In this document: positions 24,501-32,960 of the stretch, piece by piece
Numbering within the stretch: position 1 is the first letter of the stretch
Layout of the letters: the number at the start of each line of letters is the position of its first letter
NCBI GenBank assembly: GCA_036186865.1
Contig: AP025040.1
Coordinates: 47,037,276-47,101,275, forward strand
Source: Eustoma russellianum
Lineage: Eukaryota; Streptophyta; Magnoliopsida; Gentianales; Gentianaceae
Reading direction: 5' to 3'
DNA length: 64,000 bases
Notes under the pieces: model-generated
Database searches by the model: none
Told to the model about the DNA's origin: nothing
Seen by the model: only the letters and a program-made list of their open reading frames with translations
Translations under genes and position numbers: made by a program

Positions 24501-26018
24501 TATGACATATCAAATTACACGCTTGATGAGATTAACGTTCTGCTGTGTGCAATCTTTTTTACACGTAGATGTTCTTTAAAGGGGGAAAAATGGAACAGGA
24601 AACAGAACTATCTATACAGCCATTAGCTCACAAACACTCGTACAAACTAACATTCTTGATGAGATCCACCTTCTTGCTCATAATTTCTTTGGACCAAAGT
24701 TCAAAGTAAACATAAACAGGACAGGCATTCAAATCGAATGGTATCATACTATAATACTAAGATGAGCTCTGCAAAGGACTTAAACTTAAGTTTCAACTCA
24801 AATTAAAATCCAGACGATTAAAGCACTAGATAAGACCATATCACATGCAGATCAATCATTTTAAGCGCATTGACATTCTTTGGCAAAATACTAGGCAACT
24901 AGTGCATCAATCAGGTCATTCCCACACGAATCAACCAACAATCTGCATAGATATCCAAGTCTATAGGTTTGAAAAGCAAACAACTCTTAAAACTAAATTT
25001 TGAATAAGCATCAACTGAAACACCAATAAGACCACCCCAACATGCATGTTATACAATATTCACAAGCATATACACAAAATGACACGACTAATTAAAACGA
25101 CATAAACAACGATTCAAATTTACCTTGTGGAGTTCAGTTCCAACAAGGAGAGAATCAATTTCTTCAGATGACCATAGCAGCGGAATCGGCTCACTATCTG
25201 GCAACAGCTGAAGATAGTCGAACCAAGCTGACTGCGGCCCAAGGCTTAGCTCATACATTAGAGCAACAGCAAGCCCCAACGGCCCATCAAGCTCGGCCTC
25301 TTCTATCAGACGACAAGCACGCGATGCCTTAATTGTCAAGCAGCTTGCTTTAGGTATCCTAGCAACAACATCACCTTCGTGCAAGTCGCATAACGCTCTA
25401 ACGGAAACTGAAAAAGGACGTGAAGAGTCATGCTCTGCGAGAACAAGAGCTAATGCTCCCGAACACTCTATGCATTGCCATTTCATCCATCTCTTGAACC
25501 CTCTCACTTTCCTAAACAAGATATCATGCATTTTAAGATTAGAAATGCGACAAATTATAGATATTTTTTTCAGGGTTCAAACAGGAGCAAAAGAAACTAT
25601 GCTATCAAATACCTAAAACAAATTATAACCTCAACTGATTTTATTTAGTGTATTCTTTTGGTTACTTGACCTGTATCACCAAAATTCACTACAGCGGACA
25701 AATGACAAACTACGGCAATCAAAAATTGCAAAATCAGATACCATAATAAATTAAAAGAAGCTGTCTTGCAGATTACGACGAAACATAAGTACGCGAAAAA
25801 CACGAACACAATTATAAGAGAAGAGGGTCGGGGGGGGGGGGGGGGGGGGAACTTGAACATTTTAGTGCATAGGAATCATCTACGTTTGCAGTATAAATGC
25901 AATTAAACTAATTTTCCATACTGAAAGTACAAATTAAATTAACAAAGCTCCTAAGGACGAAAGATTATCCATTCTGTAACGAGTAGACGTTTATGATTTT
26001 ACTTTACCTTGAACCCAT
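11131..26018 (-). CDS. SET-domain protein-lysine N-methyltransferase, Rubisco-LSMT-like
   Basis: Five coding exons on the minus strand: 26018-26008, 25511-25124, 23379-23183, 13038-12783 and 11805-11131. They sum to 1527 nt, 508 codons plus stop, and all junctions are in phase with GT/AG ends. The product resembles plant SET proteins of the Rubisco LSMT / SETD6 type, which move methyl groups from S-adenosylmethionine to lysines. Visible SET marks are the cofactor-site motif DLFNHK and the catalytic-tyrosine segment VFNTYGSLGN...LLHRYGF. A C-terminal substrate-binding-like half follows, with a basic end (RSKRSKK). There is no evident chloroplast transit peptide (start MGSRKVRGFKRW), so a cytosolic or nuclear role fits better than Rubisco itself; the substrate is unknown. 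Intron 3 has grown to about 10.1 kb through an antisense Athila insertion, yet the coding frame is intact. Confidence 0.85.
11806..12782 (-). other. SET gene intron 4
   Basis: A 977-bp intron with donor GTAAGC and acceptor TTTCAG on the minus strand. It contains the microsatellite at 12295-12572. The short open frames translated from that microsatellite are not genes. Confidence 0.7.
12295..12572. repeat. Compound microsatellite (CA/TA/CATA)
   Basis: Mixed CACA, TATA and CATA runs. The cleanest part is (CATA) repeats at about 12488-12512, followed by alternating TA to about 12562. Confidence 0.85.
12783..13038 (-). CDS. SET gene exon 4 (cofactor motif and acidic insert)
   Basis: Starts after GTGCAG and completes a split Leu codon, giving ADLFNHKTAAEDVHF, the conserved S-adenosylmethionine-contacting Asn-His region of SET proteins. 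It is followed by an acidic and Ser-rich low-complexity stretch of about 50 residues (SDDGADDDEEDTTEAG ... SSSGSDSENSS), then VKNVRAGNE at the donor. The acidic stretch is probably a disordered surface loop between SET core strands. Confidence 0.88.
13039..14640 (-). other. SET gene intron 3, part downstream of the Athila insertion
   Basis: Intron sequence on the minus strand, purine-rich at 13330-13700. It contains a SINE 3' end at about 14098-14211. I see no other recognisable gene; the short frame at 13762-13953 is unassigned. Confidence 0.6.
14098..14211 (+). mobile_element. SINE fragment (TS-like 3' half)
   Basis: A run reading GAAACAATCTCTGTGA ... GGTATGGTTGCGTACAT ... ACCCCGTCATAGG ... 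TGTGGGGTAATG, ending in (TTG)n. This order (gaaac-ctct, gcgtacat, accccg, gtgggg, TTG repeat) is that of the 3' half of the TS-type SINE family of plants. The tRNA-like head with A and B boxes is not evident, so the copy is 5'-truncated or diverged. Confidence 0.55.
14646..16200 (+). repeat. 5' LTR of Athila-like copy 2
   Basis: 1555 bp with TG...CA ends. A TATA-like CTATAAATAT lies at 15065-15074. The ends resemble the LTRs of copy 1, but the core (about 14930-15410) is largely different. The open frames at 14911-15093 and 15195-15464 recur in the other LTR only through LTR duplication. Confidence 0.92.
16207..16224 (+). other. Primer binding site, tRNA-Asp type
   Basis: TGGCGCCGTTGCCGGGGA, six bases after the 5' LTR, complementary to the tRNA-Asp 3' end. 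Confidence 0.82.
16535..19045 (+). CDS. Gag-protease polyprotein with integrase-like tail (Athila-like copy 2)
   Basis: 836 uninterrupted codons, closely similar to the product at 3746-6277. The order is a start like MTRSSSEPLLYDPNIEG, capsid domain at about residues 90-225, CENCGGNHVLNQC knuckle near 306, a Gln/Asn-rich linker with a coiled-coil-like stretch (QEALIKSQESSIKNLENQVG) near 405-425, a Glu/Lys-rich spacer, protease active site CDLGASVNVMPYS near 620, and a tail (EGQKVLL, then IRVNSSRLKRL) from about 773 resembling the last part of Athila integrases. The protease Asp-Leu-Gly-Ala replaces the usual Asp-Ser/Thr-Gly-Ala, as is common in Athila/Tat elements. Start and frame agree between the two copies, which argues for selection or very recent spread. 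Particles could form, but copying needs enzymes in trans. Confidence 0.87.
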   Translation: MTRSSSEPLLYDPNIEGTAKHNRKIVKQAKINSQRVNIQEQEIQIEPIEMAENNQEAQRCLRDYATPRVEGAAPAIRRPTIAANNFEIKPAVIQMIQQSVQFYGLSSEDPNAHISNFLEICDTFKQNGVTDDAIRLSLFPFTLKDKAKAWLNSLPSGSITTWDQLASSFLTKYFPPSKTMKFRNDITNFVQDSGESLYEAWERFKDYLRRCPHHEIPKWMQVQIFYNGMENGTRAMVDAASGGSIMRKLPDDAWDLFEEMAATGCQWPNERGNPRKGSVLELDTNSAILAQLSLISKSLGIGGKITCENCGGNHVLNQCPQNQMANINENFYPNEANFVGQSQRFNNPYPNTYNNAWGNNANSWTRPQNLGHPSGFPSAQEKKINVEDILAKFISSSEARFQNQEALIKSQESSIKNLENQVGQMANLLANRIQGNLPSNTETNPKEINVITLTSGNEANSLNENGDVKTKENNSKRSIVLGIKADENEEKIEAKTLKDDDICQCNNLKRPIEKDETRIPQKLSAKLNENELDEEFGKFIEKFEKLNADTPFEEVLEKMPSYKNFCKEILANQVEKQGLEKGNHINENIQDKLPPKQEDPGCFYIPCSIGNFNFDDALCDLGASVNVMPYSVFEKLKLSDLKPTNFSVRFPDGSTRCLRGMVEDVLVRIDKFIFPADFVVLDMVNDSNSKILFGRPFLATTRSVFDVPNGDIILRVGNEQVKLHVLKDLKHPRKDDDYCSVNTIFKVSFEESTPSNDKFRGRENEIIFENKLQEGQKVLLDKSISCTVKKICPSGDVELEFEKVKKIRVNSSRLKRLNTEASRLSDKKIIRLYDPP
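19046..21498 (+). other. 3' untranslated region of Athila-like copy 2, with assembly duplication
   Basis: Non-coding. The motif AACATTGAGGATAATGTTAG followed by CTAAGTGGAGGGT (19456-19468) resembles the purine-tract region seen after pol in many Athila-type elements. The same 13 bases recur at 21483-21495, against the 3' LTR. Positions 19468-20203 are repeated at 20214-20951 around an N gap. The open frame at 19133-19459 is not recognised. Confidence 0.65.
20204..20213. other. Scaffold gap (10 N) with duplicated flanks
   Basis: The 736 bases before the gap (from 19468) are repeated right after it with only a homopolymer difference (six against eight A). This indicates two contig ends that overlap but were not merged. 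Confidence 0.92.
21499..23053 (+). repeat. 3' LTR of Athila-like copy 2
   Basis: 1555 bp, equal in length to 14646-16200 with one difference seen. TATA-like CTATAAATAT at 21918-21927. Followed by the TTCAG target duplication. Confidence 0.92.
23183..23379 (-). CDS. SET gene exon 3
   Basis: 65 full codons plus two bases. I chose the acceptor TATAGGCAG| over the nearer TATAG|, because only the former continues the phase-0 frame from exon 2; the other gives an immediate stop. It encodes IVKEDQRLVYADWKESI ... NYGSGMVPLAD, the inserted region and the start of the second SET half. Donor GTACGT. Confidence 0.85.
23380..25123 (-). other. SET gene intron 2
   Basis: 1744-bp intron with donor GTAAAT and acceptor GGCAG on the minus strand. 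An AAT-rich microsatellite lies at about 23618-23672. I see no other gene or recognisable mobile element. Confidence 0.7.
25124..25511 (-). CDS. SET gene exon 2 (N-terminal SET segment)
   Basis: Starts after CTTGTTTAG| and joins the 11-nt coding part of exon 1. Encodes KVRGFKRWMKWQCIEC, then VVARIPKASCLTIKAS, LGLAVALMYELSLGPQS and FDYLQLLPDSEPIPLLWS, which is the typical N-terminal course of LSMT-like SET proteins, with the split in the SET domain following. It ends GTELHK at a GT donor in phase 0. Confidence 0.88.
25512..26007 (-). other. SET gene intron 1 with a run of 20 G
   Basis: A 496-bp intron. Positions 25830-25849 are 20 uninterrupted G on the plus strand (C on the transcript). This could be real but is also a classic spot for base-calling error. 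Confidence 0.65.
26008..26018 (-). CDS. SET gene exon 1 coding part (11 nt)
   Basis: ATGGGTTCAAG followed by donor GTAAAGT. Joined to exon 2 it gives MGSRKVRGFKRW. I prefer this start to an in-frame ATG at 25531, which lies inside the intron. The context before the ATG (GCAGCCGCC) is a good plant start context. Confidence 0.7.
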
Positions 26019-26819
26019 GGCGGCTGCCCCAGCTACAAGGAATGCCAAGAAAGCCACCCAGTGTTAAAAGTTTCAAATGAGTACTATTATGAGTTTTATT
26101 AAGCTATAATTAAGTTATCAAAATACAATGAAAATGTAATATCTATATACATAGTATTTGTGTATTTAAGCCTTGCTTATTTCTTTTTAATTAACTCTGC
26201 TGTAAAGAATGAGAACGTTTTATACTCGTCCAAAGTATGTTATCATATTATTCGTTTTAAATTTAATCTAAAATGATACGATGAGTATTTTGTTCAAAAA
26301 AGTATATGTCATAGCAGTTTGGTCGTTTTGGTTTTAAATTGTGTTTTAGTGACGGGTCAATTCTAACTATTTTTTAAACAGACAAAATAATAAAAGTGTG
26401 TAATAATTAATAGTACATACAACTATGTTGTTTGTGTTAATTTCTTTAGTGAGTGATTTGCTACATGTAATACTTAGATTACTGTAGTTTTAAATTGTTC
26501 TCATTAGTATTATTATTAAGCTGCAACAACCCCTTATGCAGCTTGCCTGGACATAAAAGATATTAACAGTACTTGCAAAGAAAGTTCAAAGTAAACTCTT
26601 TCAAACACCATACTTGTACGAACTTTCTCTACGTGTTCTTTCCCTATAGCATCATGAGCTATTTACTTCTCTCACTTCGGTTTAGTATAGGATTTAAGAT
26701 TTCAACTTCTTTTGGCCATAAAAATGACGTAGCAATCCTAATAAAGCGAAACTATGCCTTACATAAAGTTGTCAGAGCCTCGTGACTCACTTTTTATAAG
26801 CAATGGGTAGTGATAAACA
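26019..26819. other. Intergenic region upstream of the SET gene
   Basis: AT-rich DNA that should hold the SET-gene promoter on the minus strand. No clear TATA box or gene is recognised; the short frame at 26573-26785 has no known likeness. Confidence 0.5.
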
Positions 26820-27624
26820 AGAATCAATCGTCTGTTAGTCAACAACAGTCAACGGTACAACTCCTGCAGTTTAACACATAAGTATTGCTGTTCAGCCTTG
26901 ACTGCACTTCGGCTGTGCCCCGTAGCATCCTTTGTTGTCGAAGAATACATACAAGGGTTGCACTTCGGCATCCAACTTCAGCCTTCACTTCAGCCTAAGT
27001 GCTACACTCCAGATCACTTCGGCCAGATTCAACATTGCACTTCGGCAAAGCCTGGTTTTGCACTTCGGCGAAGGAGTCAAGCTCGGCATTACATCGTGGA
27101 ACCATCAGGCAGAAGTATAGTTCAAAAGAAGAGTACACGTCTAGCTATTCAGCATGTACACGCCAAGGACACATCAGCCGACCTACTGGTCACATCAGCC
27201 GACCTACCAGTCATATCAGCAGACCTACGGCGTCATAGGCTTTCTGCCTCAAGCAAACGTCTCATCCGCTATCAGAGGCTAAGGGCGGGAAAAACTAATA
27301 AAAGCAAGTCAATGCAGACCAGAAAGGGGATCCAGGATCGAAACATTTTTCCTATCTCCTGGAGCGAATACATCGAACTTTCTCTTTAGTCAATACTTGT
27401 GAGAATTTTTTAACTCCACACACGAAATTATATTCTCAGTGAGAAATGGCCCAAACTGACTTGTGCGTCGGGGGGTTTCACCCGGGGTCATCCCCCCGGG
27501 ACCTCTGATTTCTGCTTCCTTGTGCAGGACTTCCAGGAAGCTATTACAGCTATATTCTCAGCAATCAGTTAACGACGTTCATTTGAGGTCATCTTTGACT
27601 CTTGGTGAAGATCCGGCTTCATCA
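26820..27624 (+). mobile_element. Tat-like gypsy LTR region (5' LTR, start uncertain)
   Basis: The U5-like end reads GACTTGTGCGTCGGGGGGTTTC and CCCGGGACC, typical of Tat-group LTRs. The LTR appears to end ...TTCATCA at 27624, and TTTGGCGTTAGAAGG (27625 on) sits at the primer-site position. Inside are ACTTCGGC-rich repeats (26900-27080) and a three-unit 21-bp repeat (CACATCAGCCGACCTACTGGT type, 27170-27231). No matching downstream LTR is found, so the left boundary is a guess. Confidence 0.5.
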
Positions 27625-27712
27625 TTTGGCGTTAGAAGGAGGGCCCTCAATTCCTTAAAACAGTTACTCAATGCTTTCTTAATTTTGATCTTACCCAGCT
27701 ATTGAAAGAAAG

Positions 27713-28564
27713 ATGGATAAAAAGGATGGAAAAGGGTCCAAGCAACCTATAACATCTAAGAGAAGCCAGAGATCTTCTCAACAGAAAACAGAACAGTGTT
27801 CTACAGAGCCGGGAGAATCCTCAACTCCTACCATTGCTAAGCGAGCCATACGCTATGTGGCTCAAAACCTGGGTGTGTTCCAAGCTGTAGTGAGGGAAAT
27901 GAAGGGGAAAGCTTCTGCAGCAAGGTCCAGTGGGTCTCATTCCAGTAACTCTCACCCACAGGAACACCTGGAGTACTCTCCAACTCGGCCTGACCATCAC
28001 CTCAGGCGTCAGGCCGAATTTATGGCTAAGGCGAGGCGTTCAGGACAAGGGTCTAGCCACCAGAGCTTAAAACACACTCAAAAAGCATCTTTGTCATTCA
28101 AACATGGCAGAGAAATTGACAATAAAGGCAAAGCCCCGGTGCAGGAAAGGTGCTCTGTCAAGATTCGGTTAGGAGGTCAAGGGAAAGAAAGGAACTCTCT
28201 GCTGGCTTCAAAAGCCCATATGCTTTCCTACATGAGGAAGAAGACCCTAGCAAGAGAACCTCAGCCCCTGGCCGGACCAGTCCACAAAAGAGATCACCGA
28301 CTGTATTGCCTTTATCATCATGATATTGGACATGATACAGAAGACTGTAGACATCTTGGACAGGAAATTGGGCGTCTGATCGAGCTTGGTCACCTACAGT
28401 GGTTTTACAATCCGAGGTCAAGGTTGCACAACAGGTTAGACTTTGGTAGGCCGCCTCCGGATGAAAATTGCAGACCTGGACATCAGCACAGATCGCCAAA
28501 GGATGTGGATTCGGATTCTGATGAAAAGGGGCAGCAGGTTCCTGGGCGTACAAGGCAGACTTGA
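27713..28564 (+). CDS. Truncated Tat-like Gag protein
   Basis: 283 codons, 88 bases after the presumed primer site. The key feature is the histidine-type zinc knuckle YCLYHHDIGHDTEDC (CX2HX4HX4C, about residue 204), followed by HLGQEIGRLIELGHLQWF, the classic end of Tat-group Gag. N-terminally there are basic and Ser-rich stretches (KGKASAARSSGSHSS). The main capsid domain that should lie between them is missing, so this is an internally deleted Gag. Protease, reverse transcriptase and integrase do not follow; the ORF is succeeded by a tandem array. It probably encodes no working capsid. Confidence 0.7.
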   Translation: MDKKDGKGSKQPITSKRSQRSSQQKTEQCSTEPGESSTPTIAKRAIRYVAQNLGVFQAVVREMKGKASAARSSGSHSSNSHPQEHLEYSPTRPDHHLRRQAEFMAKARRSGQGSSHQSLKHTQKASLSFKHGREIDNKGKAPVQERCSVKIRLGGQGKERNSLLASKAHMLSYMRKKTLAREPQPLAGPVHKRDHRLYCLYHHDIGHDTEDCRHLGQEIGRLIELGHLQWFYNPRSRLHNRLDFGRPPPDENCRPGHQHRSPKDVDSDSDEKGQQVPGRTRQT

Positions 28565-28829
28565 CAGCAAAAGTACGTGATTCAAATGAATTAGGATTTA
28601 ATTCCTCTTGTATGCCTTCGACATTTTTTCAGCTTAGCCCTGTATTATTAAGGGAGCAATCTTCTACTACACTCCCGCCCGGCTATGTTCAGTTGAATCC
28701 TCTTATTCGGCATTCAGCCAAGAAAGTTAAGTTACCATATGGTGCATAAAGAGACCCCTCTAGACAATAGGAATAGTTTATGCCTACCTGACATCCACTT
28801 TATAACCCATGGCGGGAGTGGGGGCATAC
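28565..28829 (+). other. Non-coding spacer of the Tat-like element
   Basis: 265 bp between gag and the 63-bp array where pol would be expected. A short frame at 28561-28749 reads LPPGYVQLNPLIRHSAKK but I cannot assign it. Confidence 0.4.
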
Positions 28830-29610
28830 CTCAGCAAGTCTGAATGGTTGAGCAGGACTCAACAGTTGGGACATGTTTTCCTATATTCCACCTCAGCAGG
28901 TCTGAGTAGGTTGAGCAGGACTCAACATTTGGGACAGGTTTCCCTATATTTCACCTCAGTAGGTCTGAGTGTGTTGAGCAGGACTCAACATTTGGGACAG
29001 GTTTTCCTATATTCCACCTCAGCAGGTCTGAGTAGGTTGAGCAGGGCTCAATATTCGGGACAGGTTTCCCTATATTTCACCTCAGCAGGTCTGAGTGAGT
29101 TGAGCAGGACTCAACATTTGGGACAGGTTTCCCTATATTTCACCTCAGCAGGTCTGAGTGTGTTGAGCAGGACTCAACATTTGGGACAGGTTTCCATATA
29201 TTCTACCTCAACAGGTCTGAGTGTGTTGAGCAGGACTTAACATTCGGGACAGGTTTCCCTATATTCCACCTCAGCAGGTCTGAGTAGGTTGAGCAGGACT
29301 CAACATTTGGGACAGGTTTCCCTATATTTCACCTCAGCAGGTCTGAGTGGGTTGAGCAGGACTCAACATTTGGGACAGATTTTCCTATATTTTACCTCAG
29401 CAGGTCTGAGTAGGTTGAGCAGGCCTCAACATATTAGAATAGGTTTCCAATAAATTCCTTACCTCAGCAGGTCTGAGTGGGTTGAGCAGGACTCAACATT
29501 CGGGACAGGTTTCCCTAGCAGGTCCAAGTAAGTTGAGCAGGACTCAACAGTTGGGACATGTTTTCCTATATCCTACCTCAGCAGGACTGAGATGGCCGAG
29601 CAGGACTCGA
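28830..29610 (+). repeat. 63-bp tandem repeat array, about 12 units
   Basis: Units share AGCAGGACTCAACATTTGGG ... CAGGTTTCCCTATATTTCACCTCAGCAGGTCTGAG. The AGCAGG anchors are spaced exactly 63 bp from 28851 to 29418. The last three units (to about 29610) are shorter or carry indels. Because 63 is a multiple of three, a frame at 28809-29240 stays open and gives a 21-residue repeat (LSRTQHLGQVSLYFTSAGLS). Such arrays are common in the 3' untranslated part of Tat-group elements, so I read the open frame as a by-product. Confidence 0.9.
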
Positions 29611-30053
29611 TTCAACAATGTTCATGAAAGAGCCAACATGTGACTCATTCATTTTGCCTAAATAGATCAAGTAACAGGTTTACTTTATCTAAAATTTATT
29701 GTAAATGGCAAAGTTAAAGCACGGCAGAGCTGTAGTTCAGCCAAGCAGCGTAACATTTTTGGCAGAGCCAAAGGTCGAAGCTGAAGCCCAATAATTGTGG
29801 AAAAATCCAGTGTAAAAGTGACTAAAAATCTCTTTGGCAGAGCCGAAGACAAAAAAAAGTTGATGCGGAGGATGATATAAAGGACTTTAGCAGAATAGAA
29901 GACAAATACTTGCATAAATAGAGCAAGTAACCAAAAGACAAAGTCAGGAAAATAGTAGTAAATTGAAGAACACAAGTTGGAGGAAATTGAATTTTCATTG
30001 AAGAGTGTATTTATTACAACTACAAAAATTACAAAAAGAAAGGAAGATCCTAT
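29611..30053 (+). other. 3' non-coding region of the Tat-like element
   Basis: AT-rich DNA with scattered GGCAGAGCC / GCCGAAG words. I see no gene in it. Confidence 0.4.
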
Positions 30054-30330
30054 TCTACTCTTCATCATCTTCATCACCCCTGAGATCGGCTCCATTCTTA
30101 AAAAGCTCTAGCTAGTTCTCAAGTAAGCTTCCAGCCTCAGGGTTGTAGAGTTCGGCAATTTGATGATGATTTTTATCCAGGTTTGGATAGACTTCAGAGC
30201 AAGTGTCGATTGCCCAAGTCTATCCAACAGCTATCGCTGAACCTTGCATCTTCAAGAAGTTACTAGTGAAGAACTCAGACTGCCTGAACTCATCAACGGC
30301 AGTTTTCTTAATCTCCTCAGCCTGAAGTAA
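30054..30330 (-). pseudogene. Antisense ORF remnant of a Tat-group element
   Basis: On the minus strand a frame with two stops reads LQAEEIKKTAVDEFRQSEFF ... CSEVYPNLDKNHHQIAELYN ... NGADLRGDEDDEE-stop. Tat-group elements are known to carry an extra ORF of unknown function, antisense to gag-pol, between pol and the 3' LTR. The position, orientation and acidic C-terminus fit. A longer, coiled-coil-like counterpart lies at 53780-54360. Confidence 0.5.
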
Positions 30331-30378
30331 TTTCCTAGTTTCAGTAACCTTTAATTATTTAATCCTAGCAATCCCCTT

Positions 30379-31697
30379 ATAGAAATCGAATCTATCCCTA
30401 GTCAATTTTACTATAAAGTTGCTGTTGACACGATCGTAATTAAAATCTTCACCGCCCGGTTCTTCAAATTTAATTATAGGTTCTATCAATGGGTAGCTAA
30501 TCTATTGACGCAATAAAAACACCAACAACAATTAACGATTGGAATTCAACTAGTAAATTAAATAAATCAAAGAGAGAAAACTAATACATTAAAACATTAA
30601 AACAATTCAACTTTCACAAAAGCTGGTCAAGAAAATAAAAAATTTAGCCACAAATTAAATCCATACCATCCGTCATACACATATATAATTGCATAAAAGA
30701 GCATTAGAGAAACTGTGTAAAATTGCACCCCAATAGCATCAGAATCCATGCCTCAGAAATCGCGTGTTGACTCTGACGATTGACACCTTTTGCTGTGCTA
30801 CTGAACTACTGGGCGACAGAAAGGCCGGTGACCTGACGCGCGACTGACAAAAAGCTGAAGGCTGGCAGAGAGGGACGACAGAACTTCATCGTGTTGGACA
30901 GGGACTGGTGCAGACTACTGACGTGTTAACTCCTGGTGGACTGCTGATAGGACCGGAGAGAGGAGAGAGAGAAAGGTTGCTGCCTACTAGGCCACTAACG
31001 TGCCTGCTGATTGGATGGAGACAGAAAAGTGCTGACAAGATTGGCTGACTTGCTGACTGCTGACGTGATGGGACTGCTGAAAAGCTGACAGAAAGGCTGA
31101 CCTGTGATTTTCTCTCTCCTTTTTTCTCATCTGGCCGCTGATTGGCGCTGACGTGTCGGGCAAACATTGGCTGGCAACCTGCTGACGCTGACGCGATGCT
31201 GACTGCATACTGCCTTTTCTTTTTCTTGTTTCCTGGCTTCTTCACTTCACATAAAGCCTTTTTTACACTCTTTTTATGATGGCTGTAATATTGTTGTGGT
31301 AGTTATGTAGAGATTTCATCTGGGTCTTCTATTTCACTTCAAATTCTCTTCTTTTAAAAAATGATCACAATCATATCTTCTTGAAACTTCATCTTTATCT
31401 TGGTATTTATCAGGTGTATTTTATGCATTTAAAATAAAAACACATGTAGTTTTAACAAAATAAAATAAACTAAAGATTTATTTAGCTGATTAACCTAGAA
31501 TATAGACTCATTTAATTAATAATTCAATTTTAAGCTCAAAATATGTAGTTAGTTTAGCTAAAAATCAATAGTTTCTAATTATTCCATCAAAATTAAAAAT
31601 ACCCAAATTAATTATTTTTTACGTGATAAAGTGACAAAATATTGCTCAAATTAATTAGTAGAAGGTATAAAAATATATATAAATATCACTTATATCA
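30379..31697 (-). mobile_element. Truncated third LTR of the Athila-like family
   Basis: Starts TGATATAAGTG at 31697 on the minus strand and matches copy 1 and 2 LTRs at both ends: the stretch with GAATCTATCCCTAGTCAATTTTACTA, CTATTGACGCAATAAA and CAACAACAATTAACG is plainly shared. The core (about 30720-31260) differs, being GCTGAC-rich. The end in LTR orientation is cut at about 30379 (the last 430 bp or so are missing). No internal region or partner LTR is present. Confidence 0.8.
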
Positions 31698-32500
31698 ATA
31701 AACGAATCCGAAATAATAAACGATTCATTTATCTAATTTACACACTAAAATAATATTACAACATGTTCCGGAAGTTTATCCCAAAAATCGTGTTCAAGAA
31801 ATTAAATAAAAATTGCTTAATATTTGCGACTTTTCTCTACTCATCCTGTACGTATGGCATTTTTGACCAAATAATAAATTGATGTCCTGTGTATGTCGTC
31901 AAACTTCATCCTTTTTTGCCCCTACTCAGTTTTTGGTATTGCCGTAACTACATCCTTAGGCCTTTTCTTCCATTCTTAATTTGTCTTTTCAAACTAAAAT
32001 AAGGTGAATAGAAAGAATTCCTGAATCGGATCACTCTGTAAAGTAGAATATTTCAAAGTAAAGAGTCCCCACAATTTGTTGCAATTTTCCAGGTCGACCT
32101 GCAATGGAACAACAATGGTGCATGATGTAACTACTCAAAAGTTGCCACAAAAGAATTATAGAAACATGCTCAGCCGAGATGAACAAAACTCAGCCGATGT
32201 GCGCCGGCATTAGCTAAATAGTTGTCGAGCTGGGAGAAAAATAAAAAGTGATTGAAGTCAGCATGCCAAGCTGAGCTAAATATAGTCGCTGATTAAGTGT
32301 TTGTTGGAGGGTTTCGGACAAGAAGCAATGAGTTTGAGACTAACTAACACACGAAATGAGCCTCATTCCATTTATGGTAAGATTTAATTCAGTTTTGTGA
32401 TAAAGATCATGTTTTTCACATTTTGATATGTTTTTTTGGATGAGTGTTATGGGGTTAATATATACATGAAACTATGTGAGTTGCTAATACACCTATGTGT
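31698..32500. other. Intergenic stretch, nothing recognised
   Basis: AT-rich, without a convincing ORF, LTR or repeat structure. Confidence 0.4.
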
Positions 32501-32529
32501 GAGGTTGAAACAACTACTTGAGCTAGAAT

Positions 32530-32960
32530 AGGATCCAGTAGTCCCTCTACAAGTGAAAAGACCAGCTGGAAGGCAAAAGAGGCTGAGGAAGAGATCTGCC
32601 GGGGAGGCTGAATTAGTTAAGGTTCAAAGAACTAAAACAACAATGATACACAAGTTGAAAAGTGTAGGTCAACTACAATTTTCAGGGGTTGGAATCAGAC
32701 AGTGCACAACAAGAGAAGCTGTCCAACACTTTTAGGTGAACAGGAAGGTGTCTCAGGTAAAAGTTATATTGTTTTGTTGAGTCCTTTACTGAATTTTGTA
32801 TGATATGGACTTGACTTCAGTTGTATTGTTTATTCACAGAATGTGAGCCAGTTGAGTAGTAGGAAGGGGCAGTTGGAAACGTGTAAGAATTGACTTCCAT
32901 CCAGACATAATACAACAAGCTGTCCACTTTGTGTAGGTTCACAATCAAGTGTGCTATCTG
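32530..32960 (+). pseudogene. Possible MULE (Mutator-like) transposase C-terminal remnant
   Basis: The frame reads VVPLQVKRPAGRQKRLRKRSAGEAE, like the basic PGRPKK-RRR tail of MULE transposases, and continues KVQRTKTTMIHKLK. A second piece (about 32878-32930) reads TCKN-stop-LPSRHNTTSCPLC, like the CX2CX4HX4C knuckle that ends these proteins. Stops and breaks show it is dead. The catalytic region is absent, so the family call is tentative. Confidence 0.35.

Noticed and set aside
25512..25531. Alternative SET-gene start at the in-frame ATG 25531 (MHDILF)
   Set aside because: A good acceptor (CTTGTTTAG) lies between this ATG and the conserved part, and the upstream 11-nt exon joins in frame, so the ATG is intronic.
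28809..29240. A repeat protein of 21-residue units
   Set aside because: The 63-bp DNA repeat alone explains the open frame; stops and indels appear in later units and no start context or partner gene supports expression.
28830..29610. CRISPR-like array
   Set aside because: The repeats are contiguous with no unique spacers, and the genome is plant nuclear DNA.
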